Assembly: GCF_030068605.1 (NCBI RefSeq)
Contig: NZ_JASJOU010000022.1
Location: forward strand, 83,402-147,401
From: Xanthocytophaga agilis
Lineage (GTDB): Bacteria > Bacteroidota > Bacteroidia > Cytophagales > 172606-1
DNA: 64,000 bases
Reading direction: 5' to 3'
This document shows, one piece after another, positions 17,719 to 27,132 of the stretch. The translations under genes were made by a program, and so were the position numbers. The stretch's first letter is position 1, and each line of letters opens with the position of its first letter. The notes beneath the pieces were generated by a model that had not been told where the DNA came from, ran no database searches, and saw only the letters and a list, made by a program, of their open reading frames with translations.

Positions 17719-20367
17719 TCATTCCCATTCCCATGCATCATCATTGATCAGTTCTGCAATAACAGCAGTCCAGCCGGTTTGATGTGAGGCTCCTATACCT
17801 CTGCTAGTATCTCCATGGAAGTATTCGTAGAACAAGAGCAAATCCTGATTCTCGGGACGACTATAAAACGCTTCATGATCCTTATGTACTGGACGATTGC
17901 CTGCTGAATCTTTTTCAAAAATATGCACCATTCTTTCTGCCAGTGTGTTTGAAATTTCTCCCAAAGTCATCCAGTTGCCTGAACGTGTTGGAAATTCGAG
18001 TTTTACAGAATCGCCATAAAACTGATGATATTTTTTCAGGGCTTTGATTAGCAGATAATTGATTGGTGTCCATACAGGTCCACGCCAGTTTGAGTTTCCG
18101 CCAAACATATAGGACGTTGATTCACCCGGATCATAGCGAATCGTATGTTCTATCCCATCCAGATGAATAAAATAGGGATGTTGGTCATGGTATTTGGATA
18201 ACGCACGTATGCCCCCGGGTGCAAGAAACTCTTCTTCATCCAGCATAATTTCCAGTATGCCAATAAGCTTTTCTTTTGGAATCAGAGAAATCAGAATATA
18301 GTCGCCATCTTTTGTCTCTTCATTGGGAAGATATTTTCCCGTTTTGATGCGATAATTCTTAAACCAGGCTATCCGTTTGATAAAGTCTGGCAAAGGAGTC
18401 ATTTTCTTTACATCTATGATAGAGACTGCAAACAATACACTCAATCCTACCACAGAACGCACTTTCATAGGTATAGCTTCTCCATTGGGATGATACAATA
18501 CATCATAAAAGAAATGATCCTTTTCATCCCACATTAATGCCTCATTCAGTGATTCTGCTATCAGCACATAATGTTCATAGAACTTGGTCGCTACATCCTC
18601 AAACGATTTGTCATAGACGGCAATTTCCAGTGCAATATCCATCATATTCAAGGCGTACATAGCCATCCAGCTGGTTCCGTCTACCTGTTCAATATGGCAA
18701 TTGGGAGGAATAGCACTTCTGTTGAGTACTCCAATATTATCCAAGCCGAGAAAGCCTCCTGAGAAGATATTGTTTCCATCTTCATCTTTGCGGTTTACCC
18801 ACCAGGTAAAATTGATCAGCAGCTTTTGAAAGATTCGTTTCAGAAAATTGATATCGTGTTTGCCATGTATAGTTCGCTCAATCCGATACACAGAAAGAGC
18901 TGCCCAGGCATGCACAGGAGGATTCACATCCGAGAAGTTCCACTCATAGGCTGGAATCTGGCCCTCCGGATTCATATACCACTCACGAAGCATAAGAATA
19001 AGCTGGTTTTTGGCAAAGGCAGGATCAATCAACCCAAAGGTGACACAATGAAAGGCCAGATCCCAGGCTGCATACCAGGGATATTCCCAGGTGTCAGGCA
19101 TGGAGATAATATCTTCATTTTTAATATATTTCCAGTTGGCATTGCGTCCATATTTCCGGCTTTCCGGAGGTACAGGCTGTCCATGATCACCATTCAGCCA
19201 CCGTTCCACATCATACTGGTAATATTGCTTACTCCATAATAACCCGGCAAAGGCTTGCCGCTGAATGTTTTTGGCGTCTTCGGTTGCATTCAGAGGTGCA
19301 AAGTACTGATAGAAAATATCTGCCTCTTGTTTACGCAACACAAACGTTTGTTCAATGCCTGCAAAAGGATCTCCCGCCAGCTTTTCTTTACTCAGTCGGA
19401 AATAAATCTTCTGGGAAGATTTGCCCGAAACCGTGACCCGATATACAGGCGCAAACTTGGTTCCTGATAGTTTATCTTTTAGTAATGTATTGTTTCCTTG
19501 GATGATCACATCGTGAAAAGCATCTTTCACATAGGGAGACGGATTGGGTACTCCAAATAAACGTTCGAGATTGGAGTCATTTTCTGTAAAAAGTAAGTCT
19601 TCGGCAGGTTTGGGAAAGTAAAAATGATAGGTGCCTATAAATCCATGAGTTATAGATACCATCTGCCAGTCAGCACCTGCCTCAGCTACCTGTATGGTGG
19701 GTCTGGGATGCAGGTCACCAGAAAGCCATCGGTTACGACACCAGAGAGTTGGCAATAGAGTAATATCGGCGGGTTCCTCGCTCTGATTAAACACCTCGAT
19801 CTCTATGCAGATATCTTCATGATCGTTCTTGGCATAGGTGACATACACATCAAAATATTTGTTTTCATTGAATATACCTGTATCCAGTAGTTCATATTCC
19901 GGATCTGATTTTCCCCGTTGTGCATTGGTACGGATTAAATCTTCATACGGGAATGCGTTCTGAGGATATTTGTATAGAAAACGCATATAGGAATGCGTTG
20001 GCGTATTATCCAGATAATAATAGAGTTCCTTACAATCTTCGCCATGGTTACCTTCCCCATTGGTAAGGCCAAACAGGCGTTCCTTTAATAGTGGATCTTT
20101 GCCATTCCAGAGAGTGAGAGCAAAACAGAGGTTTTGACCAAAATCCGAAATCCCTGCAATCCCATCTTCACCCCACCGATAAGCCCGTGCATGCGATTGT
20201 TTGAATGGAAAGTAGTTCCAGGCATTGCCATCACTACTATAATCTTCCCTTACTGTACCCCACTGTCGTTCAGCTAAATAAGGTCCCCATTTTTCGAGAG
20301 GTACAGGGTGGGTAGCGTTTTGATTGAGACGTTGTTGCTCTGCAGAAATAATTGTTTTGGCAGACAT
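17719..20367 (-). CDS. Bacterial GH63-like glucosidase (MGH1-like glycoside hydrolase)
   Basis: 882 aa cytoplasmic protein with no signal peptide. The N-terminal third is a beta-sandwich segment; the C-terminal two thirds form an (alpha/alpha)6 barrel with the family phrases WEYPWYAAWDLAFH, FLGLDNIGVLNR, and NWRGPVWTPINYLLIKALKKY. This matches the bacterial MGH1-like proteins related to the eukaryotic processing alpha-glucosidase I, which cleave alpha-glucosides such as mannosylglycerate- or kojibiose-type substrates in characterised members. The exact substrate here is open. It forms a single-gene unit between dps and the repeat block at 20.6-20.9 kb. Confidence 0.85.
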   Translation of the reverse strand: MSAKTIISAEQQRLNQNATHPVPLEKWGPYLAERQWGTVREDYSSDGNAWNYFPFKQSHARAYRWGEDGIAGISDFGQNLCFALTLWNGKDPLLKERLFGLTNGEGNHGEDCKELYYYLDNTPTHSYMRFLYKYPQNAFPYEDLIRTNAQRGKSDPEYELLDTGIFNENKYFDVYVTYAKNDHEDICIEIEVFNQSEEPADITLLPTLWCRNRWLSGDLHPRPTIQVAEAGADWQMVSITHGFIGTYHFYFPKPAEDLLFTENDSNLERLFGVPNPSPYVKDAFHDVIIQGNNTLLKDKLSGTKFAPVYRVTVSGKSSQKIYFRLSKEKLAGDPFAGIEQTFVLRKQEADIFYQYFAPLNATEDAKNIQRQAFAGLLWSKQYYQYDVERWLNGDHGQPVPPESRKYGRNANWKYIKNEDIISMPDTWEYPWYAAWDLAFHCVTFGLIDPAFAKNQLILMLREWYMNPEGQIPAYEWNFSDVNPPVHAWAALSVYRIERTIHGKHDINFLKRIFQKLLINFTWWVNRKDEDGNNIFSGGFLGLDNIGVLNRSAIPPNCHIEQVDGTSWMAMYALNMMDIALEIAVYDKSFEDVATKFYEHYVLIAESLNEALMWDEKDHFFYDVLYHPNGEAIPMKVRSVVGLSVLFAVSIIDVKKMTPLPDFIKRIAWFKNYRIKTGKYLPNEETKDGDYILISLIPKEKLIGILEIMLDEEEFLAPGGIRALSKYHDQHPYFIHLDGIEHTIRYDPGESTSYMFGGNSNWRGPVWTPINYLLIKALKKYHQFYGDSVKLEFPTRSGNWMTLGEISNTLAERMVHIFEKDSAGNRPVHKDHEAFYSRPENQDLLLFYEYFHGDTSRGIGASHQTGWTAVIAELINDDAWEWE

Positions 20368-20636
20368 AAGCTGGGTAAAGAATAGATTAAAATGTACTTA
20401 CTGACTATACTAAAGCTAACAGCCGGGCCACAACATACTAAATGATTGTCTGTATGCGGATACAGTGACTCATTTATTTTCTCAAGGATAGGTGATGTTT
20501 TGAATGGAAGAAGTAAGTAAATTGAAAAAAAACAGATTTGAAAGATGATCTACACGGTTCTGATGCTAGAGGATATACTTATATGAGGTACTGGTTCAAA
20601 TGGAAAGGAGCTGGTTCGAACGTCCGTTCGGACCTA

Positions 20637-20776
20637 TCTTGACAGCAACGTCCGTTGCGTTGAGACAAATAGAGCCAAGTTCAGGTTTGTGATAGTACCC
20701 AAACAGGATTTTAACAACCAACGCAGCGGAAGCTGTTCTCAAAATGGGCACAAGCGTCCGCTCAATGCTGTCAAGG
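20637..20776. repeat. Palindromic element related to repeat family 2
   Basis: Outer arms CTTGACAGC and GCTGTCAAG enclose a second pair built from CGTTGCGTTGAG and CAACGCAGCGG. It contains GACAAATAGAGCC, also found inside both family 2 copies. It is directly followed by a full family 2 copy. The wider spacer 20368-20953 shows no gene. Confidence 0.55.
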
Positions 20777-20799
20777 TAAGAAAACCACTCAAACTACCA

Positions 20800-20925
20800 T
20801 CCCTGTCCTTCTGGAAGAAACTTGTGACAAATAGAGCTGCGTTCGGTTTTGGAGAGAAAGAATATTTTCCAAATCCAAAGGCCGTCGGTCTTGCCACGAG
20901 TTCCTTCCAGGAGGACAGAGAGGAG
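20800..20925. repeat. Dispersed repeat family 2, palindromic copy 2
   Basis: About 125 bp with terminal arms CTGTCCTTCTGGAAGAAAC and GTTCCTTCCAGGAGGACAG (17 of 19 complementary). The interior matches 12424-12604: TTGTGACAAATAGAGC, GGAGAGAAAGAATATT and GGCCGTCGGTCTTGCCACG. It lies just past the 3' end of pdxH. Confidence 0.75.
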
Positions 20926-20953
20926 GATTTTTCTTTATTTATAGCCCCTTTTA

Positions 20954-21610
20954 TTAAGGTGCTAGCCTTTGTTTGATCCAGGTGTGATCTTCTGTGAGTT
21001 TATAGACAATCCGGTCATGCAGGCGGCTGGGGCGACCTTGCCAGAACTCGAGCCAGTGGGGTAGTAACCGATAACCACCCCAGTGTGGAGGGCGGGGAAT
21101 GGGTTGATCTGTGCCGAATTTCTCTTCCAGTTGGTGTTGTTTTTCAGCCAGGATGTCTCTGCTTTCAATAACTGTACTTTGAGGCGAAGCCCAGGCACCA
21201 ATCTGGCTTCCGCGTGGTCGACTTTGAAAATAGATATCAGACTCTGTATCAGAAACTTTTTCGATGTGTCCTTCAATGCGTAGTTGTCGTTCCAGTTCCG
21301 GCCAGAAAAAGGTCAGACTGGCAAATTCATGTCCTTTCATTTCCTGTCCTTTACGGCTTTCGTAGTTGGTAAAGAACGTAAATCCCTTTGAATCCAGCCC
21401 TTTTAGCAACACAATACGTCCGGATGGATGTCCTTCTGCGGATACTGTTGCCAGATGCATCGCATTCGGTTCGGGTACCTTGGCACCAATGGCTTCATTA
21501 AACCACTGCTGGAACTGAGCAAAAGGATCGTCCGAAGTAGTAGTTATATCCAGTTCTTTAAGGGTATATTCCTTGCGAATGTCAGCCAGTGAATGGAGGG
21601 GGGTATTCAT
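20954..21610 (-). CDS. pdxH: Pyridoxamine 5'-phosphate oxidase
   Basis: 218 aa from the ATG at 21610; the longer frame upstream adds 17 poorly conserved residues. PdxH uses FMN to oxidise pyridoxine or pyridoxamine phosphate to pyridoxal 5'-phosphate. The family patterns are clear: [20 protein letters not shown], the FMN-binding [39 protein letters not shown] and the C-terminal [17 protein letters not shown] with the final RLAP. A possible -7 box (TACTTTTG on the minus strand) is at 21682-21689. Divergent from the DUF349 gene. Confidence 0.96.
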   Translation of the reverse strand: MNTPLHSLADIRKEYTLKELDITTTSDDPFAQFQQWFNEAIGAKVPEPNAMHLATVSAEGHPSGRIVLLKGLDSKGFTFFTNYESRKGQEMKGHEFASLTFFWPELERQLRIEGHIEKVSDTESDIYFQSRPRGSQIGAWASPQSTVIESRDILAEKQHQLEEKFGTDQPIPRPPHWGGYRLLPHWLEFWQGRPSRLHDRIVYKLTEDHTWIKQRLAP

Positions 21611-21720
21611 TTGTGTGAGTTTTTTTTTGTAAAAAATGGTTTTAATAAATAAAAGTAGCACCTTTGTACTGTAGACGAAGGCAAAAGTAATATTTTTTAA
21701 GCCTTATTCGAGTATTGGCA

Positions 21721-21750
21721 TTTGACAGAGATACTTTTTTACTAATTTTG
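21721..21750 (+). promoter_or_regulatory. Promoter of the DUF349 gene
   Basis: TTTG at 21721-21724, an 18-base spacer, then TAATTTTG at 21743-21750, 37 bases ahead of the start codon: a close match to the Bacteroidota consensus. Confidence 0.75.
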
Positions 21751-21787
21751 TAAATACTCAATACCCAAAGACCGAAACTGATTGAGA

Positions 21788-23590
21788 ATGAACACAGAAC
21801 AAATTAATGCGGAGAACGAAGAATTGGATAAAAGCCAGTCGGAAACGTTAGAAGCTGAACATGAGCATGTAGAAGAACATCACATCGATTACGCAAGTTT
21901 TACAAAGAAAGACTTTGTGAAGCTGGCTGAAGATGCTTTGGCCGGACAAGACCAAAAGCAGATCGATGAAGTGATGCGGCATGCCAAGCCAGTTTTTGAC
22001 GAGATGAAAGAAGTGGAAAAGAATCTTGCTCTGGAAAAATTCATTGCCAGTGGAGGAGACAAAGAGGACTTTGAGTATAAGTACGATGGCTTGACTGTAC
22101 GGTTTGAGAATCTGTGCCGCCAATTGAAAGAGAAAAAAGTGAAGTGGATTCAGGACCAGGAGCGTAGCAAAGAGCAAAATCTACAGGCAAAAGCTGCCTT
22201 ACTGGAACGTCTGCGTCAACTAGTAGATAGCGAAGAAAGTAACGCCAGTGTGGCTGAATTGAAAAAGATTCAGGCAGAGTGGAAAACTACCGGACCTGTA
22301 CCTCAGGCTCAGGGACAGGAACTATGGGCTAACTTCAATGCCTTGGTTGAACGTTTTTACAGCAACCGAAGCATTTATTTTGAGCTCAAAGAACTGGATC
22401 GTAAGAAGAACCTGGAGCTGAAGGCTGACATCTGTGAGAAAGCTGAAAAGTTAGCTCAGCAGGATGCTTCTTCATCTGTAGTAAAAGAGCTGAACGAGCT
22501 ACATGAAGAGTTTAAACATGTAGGCCCTGTACCACGTGAAGAACAAGATGCCATCTGGCAACGGTTTAAAGCTGCTTCGGATGTTGTGTACAACAAGCGT
22601 AAGGAGCAAATGGAAAGTGTGCGTCAGCAGATGGAGCAGCATGTATCTGCCAAGCTTGCTTTGTGTACAGAGGTAGAGCCATACGCTGCCTTTCAGTCTG
22701 ATAAAATCAGCGACTGGAACGATAAGACGAAAGAAATACTGGAAATACAAAAACGTTGGGATGCTATCGGCCTTCTGCCAAGAGAAAAAGCCAAAGAAAT
22801 AAACAAACGTTTCTGGGCTGCATTCAAACAGTTTTTTCATCATAAAAACGAGTTTTTCCGTCATCTGGAAGCTGCACGTGAAGAGAATCTGAAGATAAAA
22901 ACGTCGTTGTGTGAGCAGGTAGAAGCACTGAAAGACAACGATGATTTTGAGGCTACTGCTGATAAAATCAAAGAATTACAACAACGCTGGAAAGAGGTTG
23001 GCCCAGTATCAGAGAAGTTCCGGGATGCGATCTTTGAACGGTTCAAACAAGCCTGTGATGCCTTCTTTGAGCGTCGTCGTGGACAACGGAACCAGACAGA
23101 GCGTGAGTTTGAGAAAAACCTGGAGGTAAAACTGAATATTTGTGCACAGATAGAAAAGCTGGCCGAAGAGAAGAGTACAGATGTGGCTGCTTTTGAAGCA
23201 CTGCGTGAACAATATGAAGCAGCAGGATTTGTGCCTCGTAAGAATATGGATTCTATCCGGAAGCGTTATTCTGAAGCAGTGAAGAAGTTCCTGGAGAATA
23301 CACAAGGGCTATCTGATACAGAACGTGCTAAGGCTATTCTTACAAGTGAACTGAAGATTTCTAAGAATAATCCACATGCAGCTCGTGATCTGCAACGTAA
23401 AGAGCAAGCTATGCGCCGTAAGATTACTCAGCTGGAAAATGATATTGCCTTGTGGAAGAATAACCTGGAGTTTTTTGCTAATTCAAAAAATGCAGATGCT
23501 TTCCGGAAAGATTTTACCTCTAAGATTGAGGCAGCAGAGAAGGAACTGAGTGATCTGAAGCAACAAATTAAACTTTTTTATGATTTGTAA
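21788..23590 (+). CDS. DUF349 repeat protein
   Basis: 600 aa from the ATG at 21788; an in-frame TTG two codons earlier is less likely. The protein is highly charged and helical and is built from repeated DUF349 units of about 70 residues, each with an LxxxWKxxGPVP-like turn followed by WxxFxxAxDxFxxRR (for example ELQQRWKEVGPVSEKF and FKQACDAFFERRR). An acidic N-terminal tail and a C-terminal coiled coil frame the repeats. DUF349 proteins are conserved in Bacteroidota; their molecular role is unknown. A good promoter lies upstream and tRNA-Thr follows on the same strand. Confidence 0.9.
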   Translation: MNTEQINAENEELDKSQSETLEAEHEHVEEHHIDYASFTKKDFVKLAEDALAGQDQKQIDEVMRHAKPVFDEMKEVEKNLALEKFIASGGDKEDFEYKYDGLTVRFENLCRQLKEKKVKWIQDQERSKEQNLQAKAALLERLRQLVDSEESNASVAELKKIQAEWKTTGPVPQAQGQELWANFNALVERFYSNRSIYFELKELDRKKNLELKADICEKAEKLAQQDASSSVVKELNELHEEFKHVGPVPREEQDAIWQRFKAASDVVYNKRKEQMESVRQQMEQHVSAKLALCTEVEPYAAFQSDKISDWNDKTKEILEIQKRWDAIGLLPREKAKEINKRFWAAFKQFFHHKNEFFRHLEAAREENLKIKTSLCEQVEALKDNDDFEATADKIKELQQRWKEVGPVSEKFRDAIFERFKQACDAFFERRRGQRNQTEREFEKNLEVKLNICAQIEKLAEEKSTDVAAFEALREQYEAAGFVPRKNMDSIRKRYSEAVKKFLENTQGLSDTERAKAILTSELKISKNNPHAARDLQRKEQAMRRKITQLENDIALWKNNLEFFANSKNADAFRKDFTSKIEAAEKELSDLKQQIKLFYDL

Positions 23591-23655
23591 TGCTTTGTGA
23601 ATGAATAAGTTGAGAAAAGTTTGAAAATTTTTTATAATTTTTTTTGAATCGACTC

Positions 23656-23686
23656 TTGACTCATATTACTCAAACGACTACTTTTG
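23656..23686 (+). promoter_or_regulatory. tRNA-Thr promoter
   Basis: TTG at 23656-23658, 20 bases, then TACTTTTG at 23679-23686, consistent with the TAnnTTTG consensus. It leaves a leader of about 40 bases before the mature tRNA. Confidence 0.75.
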
Positions 23687-23734
23687 CATCACAAATCCGG
23701 TACACGGACGAAGTAAATAAAACAAATAAGGAAA

Positions 23735-23807
<73 letters not shown>

Positions 23808-23818
23808 CCTAATTATCA

Positions 23819-23850
23819 AGCACTTAGCACCAAAAGCTAAGTGCTTTTTT
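23819..23850 (+). terminator. Terminator after tRNA-Thr
   Basis: AGCACTTAGC pairs with GCTAAGTGCT across a 7-base loop and runs straight into TTTTTT. Confidence 0.9.
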
Positions 23851-23868
23851 GTTTTTGGTTACACAATA

Positions 23869-23893
23869 GTTACACAAATGCATTTTGTGTAAC
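23869..23893. other. Palindromic possible attachment or recombinase arm site
   Basis: A 25-bp inverted repeat GTTACACAAAT...TTTTGTGTAAC, with a third GTTACACAA just upstream (23869 minus about 11 bases), about 60 bases after the tRNA. Repeated arm-type sites beside a tRNA 3' end are typical where a tyrosine recombinase inserted an element. No integrase gene is present in the window, so this is inferred. Confidence 0.4.
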
Positions 23894-24411
23894 TTAATTC
23901 AGGATCAGAAACGAAAGTTATGGAGAGAAAAGATTTAAGCTTAGATTTGGAAAAGTTTGAATAAATGAAATGTTATATTTACATTTTATCAAACTAAGTA
24001 TAAAAGGCTTAATTTTTCCATTGCATTTCTTTGTAGAAGTGCTGGTAGTTAAATTTCAAAGAGCAATTTGTATATTATACTTCGAAGATTTTCTGATACT
24101 TCCATAGATAAGTCTCATTTCCGAATAACAGCCCAAGAATTCCATTCTCTTAAAATCCCAAATAGAAAATCTTTACAGGTAGACGAGATATTTATTTTCT
24201 CAGCCATTTTCTTTTGTGATACATAGTGGCCTAACCTCTTGTACAGAGTACTACTCAAATCCCATATGTCTTGGACGCTGGTGAAGGATTATTTATCCGG
24301 TTACAAAAGATTTGTGAAATAAATAGTAGTTTAAACACAGAAACTATTTTTCATTGAATCAGATTACTGTTTGGTATCTTTAATTTAAAAACTATCTCAA
24401 GGAATTCAAGT
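23894..24411. other. Degraded spacer downstream of tRNA-Thr
   Basis: No intact gene. On the minus strand a short stretch around 24110-24245 reads as an uninterrupted peptide containing GHYVSQKKMAEKINIS, which could be the remnant of a DNA-binding or mobile-element protein, but it is too short to assign. Confidence 0.3.
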
Positions 24412-25062
24412 ATGTCTACTATCACCCAAGCAATCATAAAAGAATTAGAAGATAATCGCCGGGAATTATTAGATCTATCCAGTCGGAATCGTTTGATTTC
24501 TATTCCTCTTAGCTCAAAGATTGCACGGGTTGTTCAGATATTTGACGAAAAGTCGGAAGAAGTTTTTAAAAAGCTTATAGGAGAAAAAAAGGCATTTACT
24601 TTCTTGCCAGGTAAAATTGTCAAAGATTCAAAAGTAGTAGGAGAGGAAGATAAGAGTAATACCGATTTATTGGTTGAGCTTCCTCTTCCTGAAGATGATC
24701 CGGTTGATGCTACTACAGGTTTAGCCAAACGCCATGTAGACACTAAGCTTCAGACTCGCCTTAGTCCAGAGGTATTGCAACGAAAACTTTTCGATTTTTT
24801 TAACGAAAGCCAAACACTTATTCAGGAGCAAGGGGTAAATATTCTTTATCTGGCGATTGGATTTGTGAAATGGGTTGACAAATCATATGGATCGACAGAA
24901 CGCTTTGCGCCTTTGCTATTGATTCCTGTTGATTTGGTCAGAAAGTCAGCAACAGAGCGTTTTGCTATTAAATGGAGAGAAGAAGACTTACAAGAGAATT
25001 TATCATTGTCGGAAAAGTTTCGGATAGAATTTGGCGTAAAGCTTCCTGCAAGGCCATCCTGA
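24412..25062 (+). pseudogene. Truncated DUF4011-type helicase (N-terminal fragment)
   Basis: 216 codons open from ATG. The start ITQAIIKELEDNRRELLDLS followed by SRNRLISI, then the phrase GVNILYLAIGFVKW and FAPLLLIPVDL, is the N-terminal DUF4011 region of very large (usually well over 1000 aa) superfamily 1 helicase/nuclease-type proteins common in defence or mobile islands. Recognisable sequence stops near residue 211 (FGVKLP) and a stop codon follows six codons later, so the helicase motor and C-terminal domains are lost. It has a normal start and could still be transcribed, but it is almost certainly non-functional. Confidence 0.75.
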
Positions 25063-25193
25063 GCCATTACAGAGAAATGAATAATGGTTAGCAATACAGT
25101 CATACCAAAGGTTGCTACTTGTTTGAAAGAGAAAAGATTGTAGCATGCTGTTTTTCTTTTTAACAGGGATAAGGAGGTGAAATAGGTTTTCAT
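25046..25193 (-). pseudogene. Probable N-terminal fragment of a DUF4134/TraE-like conjugation protein
   Basis: On the minus strand, after MKTYF, a basic region is followed by a hydrophobic segment and FSVMAQDGLAG, like the signal and first mature residues (QDGxAGI) of the small DUF4134 membrane proteins in Bacteroidota conjugative transposons. The similarity ends where the DUF4011 fragment begins on the other strand (about 25046-25050), as expected for a deletion junction. The 161-aa gene upstream on the same strand occupies the position where such operons often have a small membrane protein. The match is short and needs a search. Confidence 0.35.
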
Positions 25194-25235
25194 AGAAAAA
25201 GGATTTATAGGGTTGATAAAAGTTTACAGAAGGTT

Positions 25236-25440
25236 TTCTCCCCAAGCCTTCCTGCTACCAGAGCAGGAAGGTGGAGAGGGCTGCCATCCATTACCTCCTT
25301 TAGCAACTTCGCGGCTCTACAGCACAACGAGTAGGATGGGAGCCATGTCTTTGATTTATAGATAGAAGATTTTCGAATGTTGACTATTTTCCTTTCACAA
25401 CCTCCTTACCCGAAGGCAAGGAGGAGGAAAGGTGGCTTTC
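25236..25440. repeat. Hairpin-rich repeat block in the island remnant
   Basis: Non-coding and relatively GC-rich. Three nested inverted repeats: CCTTCCTGC/GCAGGAAGG (25247-25271); GGCTGCCATCC paired with GGATGGGAGCC; and CCTTTC..CCTCCTT with AAGGAGG..GAAAGG (25391-25432). It looks like a miniature dispersed element. It separates the truncated TraE-like fragment from the 161-aa gene. Confidence 0.6.
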
Positions 25441-25447
25441 CAGTTCC

Positions 25448-25933
25448 TCATTCCCACAACCGCTGTACCTCTTCTTCACTGAAGGTCGGAAAGCCAAGAT
25501 CTTCACATTCGTTTTGTATTAGCTCACTAATAGCCGACTGAAACTGGGTGCCTTTCAGATGGTTATATTCTCCAAGTATATCAGTTAATGAATCTATCAA
25601 TGGAACTTTATCAGGATTGCTCGTAGCTGCTTCTTTGATAGTATCTTTTAGCTTGTGTATCAATTGCCCCACTTGTTCAAACAGATCATCACTTGTGTCT
25701 GCAAAGGATAATTCCATTTGAGTGGATTCAGGTGGTGAAGCCTCATGTTGGCTATCTACAGAATGATTATATGTAGGAGAGGAGTCAGCAAATAACTTCT
25801 TTGCTTTTATCCTTTCTGTGAAGAATTGAATGCTTTCTTGGGAATAGAAGCGAATGCCAATAATGAGATAATAACAAACAGCAATAATGAGAACTGTTAT
25901 TAGATAGCTAGACCAGGTAATGGAGTGTAACAT
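25448..25933 (-). CDS. Small membrane-anchored protein, possibly from a conjugative element
   Basis: 161 aa. One N-terminal membrane segment (about residues 8-27, starting SSYLITVLIIAVCYYLIIGI), then a Ser/Pro-rich linker and an acidic helical cytoplasmic domain ending EEEVQRLWE. I do not recognise a named family. The single-TM layout, and a position just before the TraE-like fragment on the same strand, fit the small membrane genes in Bacteroidota tra operons (inference). A hairpin covers the sequence directly upstream of its start codon. Confidence 0.5.
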   Translation of the reverse strand: MLHSITWSSYLITVLIIAVCYYLIIGIRFYSQESIQFFTERIKAKKLFADSSPTYNHSVDSQHEASPPESTQMELSFADTSDDLFEQVGQLIHKLKDTIKEAATSNPDKVPLIDSLTDILGEYNHLKGTQFQSAISELIQNECEDLGFPTFSEEEVQRLWE

Positions 25934-25968
25934 TGTCTTAACGGGTTTATTTGTTTTTGTTAAGACAA
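25933..25968 (-). promoter_or_regulatory. Hairpin adjoining the start codon of the 161-aa gene
   Basis: TTGTCTTAAC and GTTAAGACAA form a perfect 10-bp stem with a 16-base loop, the right arm (minus-strand sense) ending on the A of the ATG. A second inverted repeat, GCATTG/CAATGC, lies just upstream (about 25976-26003). Such structures could hide the translation start or be an operator. Confidence 0.45.
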
Positions 25969-26341
25969 AGTTGGTGCATTGCGAAAGGGTTTATTCACAA
26001 TGCGATACCAAGTTGGGAAAGATTTTTTGAGGATATTCTAGGTGATAAATCTTACTAATTCATTACTCTTGGATTTTTGTTTTTTTTTACACAATTTTAC
26101 TAAATATGGATAGGTTACTTCTTACTACATAAATGTGAAATGATCATGTTTGTATAACAAAACTTGTGAGTCAATTACCTCAATTATAAGCTATTCTTAG
26201 TATACCATGTAGGATGTAATGCGGGTGAAATATATGGAAAAACAAGCACAGAATCTGCCAGGGAAAATGTCAACCTGCTCGAAGTGGGTGTATAATTATA
26301 GTAAGCTAACTCTTATTTACCTGCATACATTCTCAGACTTT
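25969..26341. other. Spacer without a recognised gene
   Basis: AT-rich. Apart from the GCATTG/CAATGC inverted repeat near 25976-26003, I see nothing here. Confidence 0.5.
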
Positions 26342-27076
26342 TCATGATTGTGAAATGGTCCAATCTGGAGTAGAGGAGAGAAGCCTTTCTTTTTTCAGAA
26401 CCACAATGGCAAAGGCGATAATCCATACCATAAAAATACCAATGTTGATTCGTTCCCACATACCCATCCAGGGAGTAGGCTTATTGGTCACTATATTTTG
26501 GGCTTGAATGCTTGTTAAAAACCCAAAGAAAATCTGTAACAATATGGAAACAAAGGTATAGATGCGAAATCGGGTTCCAAAGGCTGTAGCCCCAAAAAAC
26601 ATCAGGATCAGCATAATAATCACAGTCATCACCGTCCAGACAATATGAAGTGTATCTGTCAGAGTTGGTGTAACCCCACGTTGGTGCATAGGTGGCCAGT
26701 ATACATTGATTATGCAATAGACAATGATCAGCCATCCTACTATCTGCAGTGAATGGTTCTGTTTGCTCAAAGAGTAGTTCTGTTTGCTCAAAGAGTAGTT
26801 GTGTTTGTTCAAAGAGTGACTGTATCTCTCAACAGCTAAAATCCCACATCCAAATGCAAAAAAGAGCAGAATATAAATAAAAGCCATACCAACCCATAAC
26901 GGGCGAGTTGGGCTTCCAATAGCGGACAATTCACTAACTGTTAAATCCAATATGTTGTAGCCTTCGTATCGTGTGGGTACATATATATTCATTGTCACAT
27001 ACCATGCCGATGAGAGAATACCACATAGAATCAGAGCTTTACTAATCAGATCTCTATTGCTAAGAACTTGTTTCAT
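26342..27076 (-). CDS. DUF998-like multi-pass membrane protein with internal 7-aa repeats
   Basis: 244 aa with about six membrane helices and the DUF998-like phrases RYEGYNILDLTVSELSAIG near the start and a late WERINIGIFMVW. Function unknown. The loop at about residues 85-110 contains a tandem heptad (SLSKQNY, SLSKQNH, SLNKHNY variants) encoded by 21-bp repeats, evidently a recent in-frame expansion. Its neighbour at 27133 is another membrane protein on the same strand, 56 bases upstream, so the two may be co-transcribed. Confidence 0.75.
   Translation of the reverse strand: MKQVLSNRDLISKALILCGILSSAWYVTMNIYVPTRYEGYNILDLTVSELSAIGSPTRPLWVGMAFIYILLFFAFGCGILAVERYSHSLNKHNYSLSKQNYSLSKQNHSLQIVGWLIIVYCIINVYWPPMHQRGVTPTLTDTLHIVWTVMTVIIMLILMFFGATAFGTRFRIYTFVSILLQIFFGFLTSIQAQNIVTNKPTPWMGMWERINIGIFMVWIIAFAIVVLKKERLLSSTPDWTISQS
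26749..26823 (-). repeat. 21-bp in-frame tandem repeat inside the DUF998-like gene
   Basis: Three full units (26761-26781, 26782-26802, 26803-26823) of the type GTTTGCTCAAAGAGTAGTTCT plus a partial unit. The first two differ only at one base; the third has four changes. Confidence 0.9.
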
Positions 27077-27132
27077 AATGGTTCTGATTTAACGACCATT
27101 TTTTAAAGTGTATGTAGTAATATCTGTATGTA

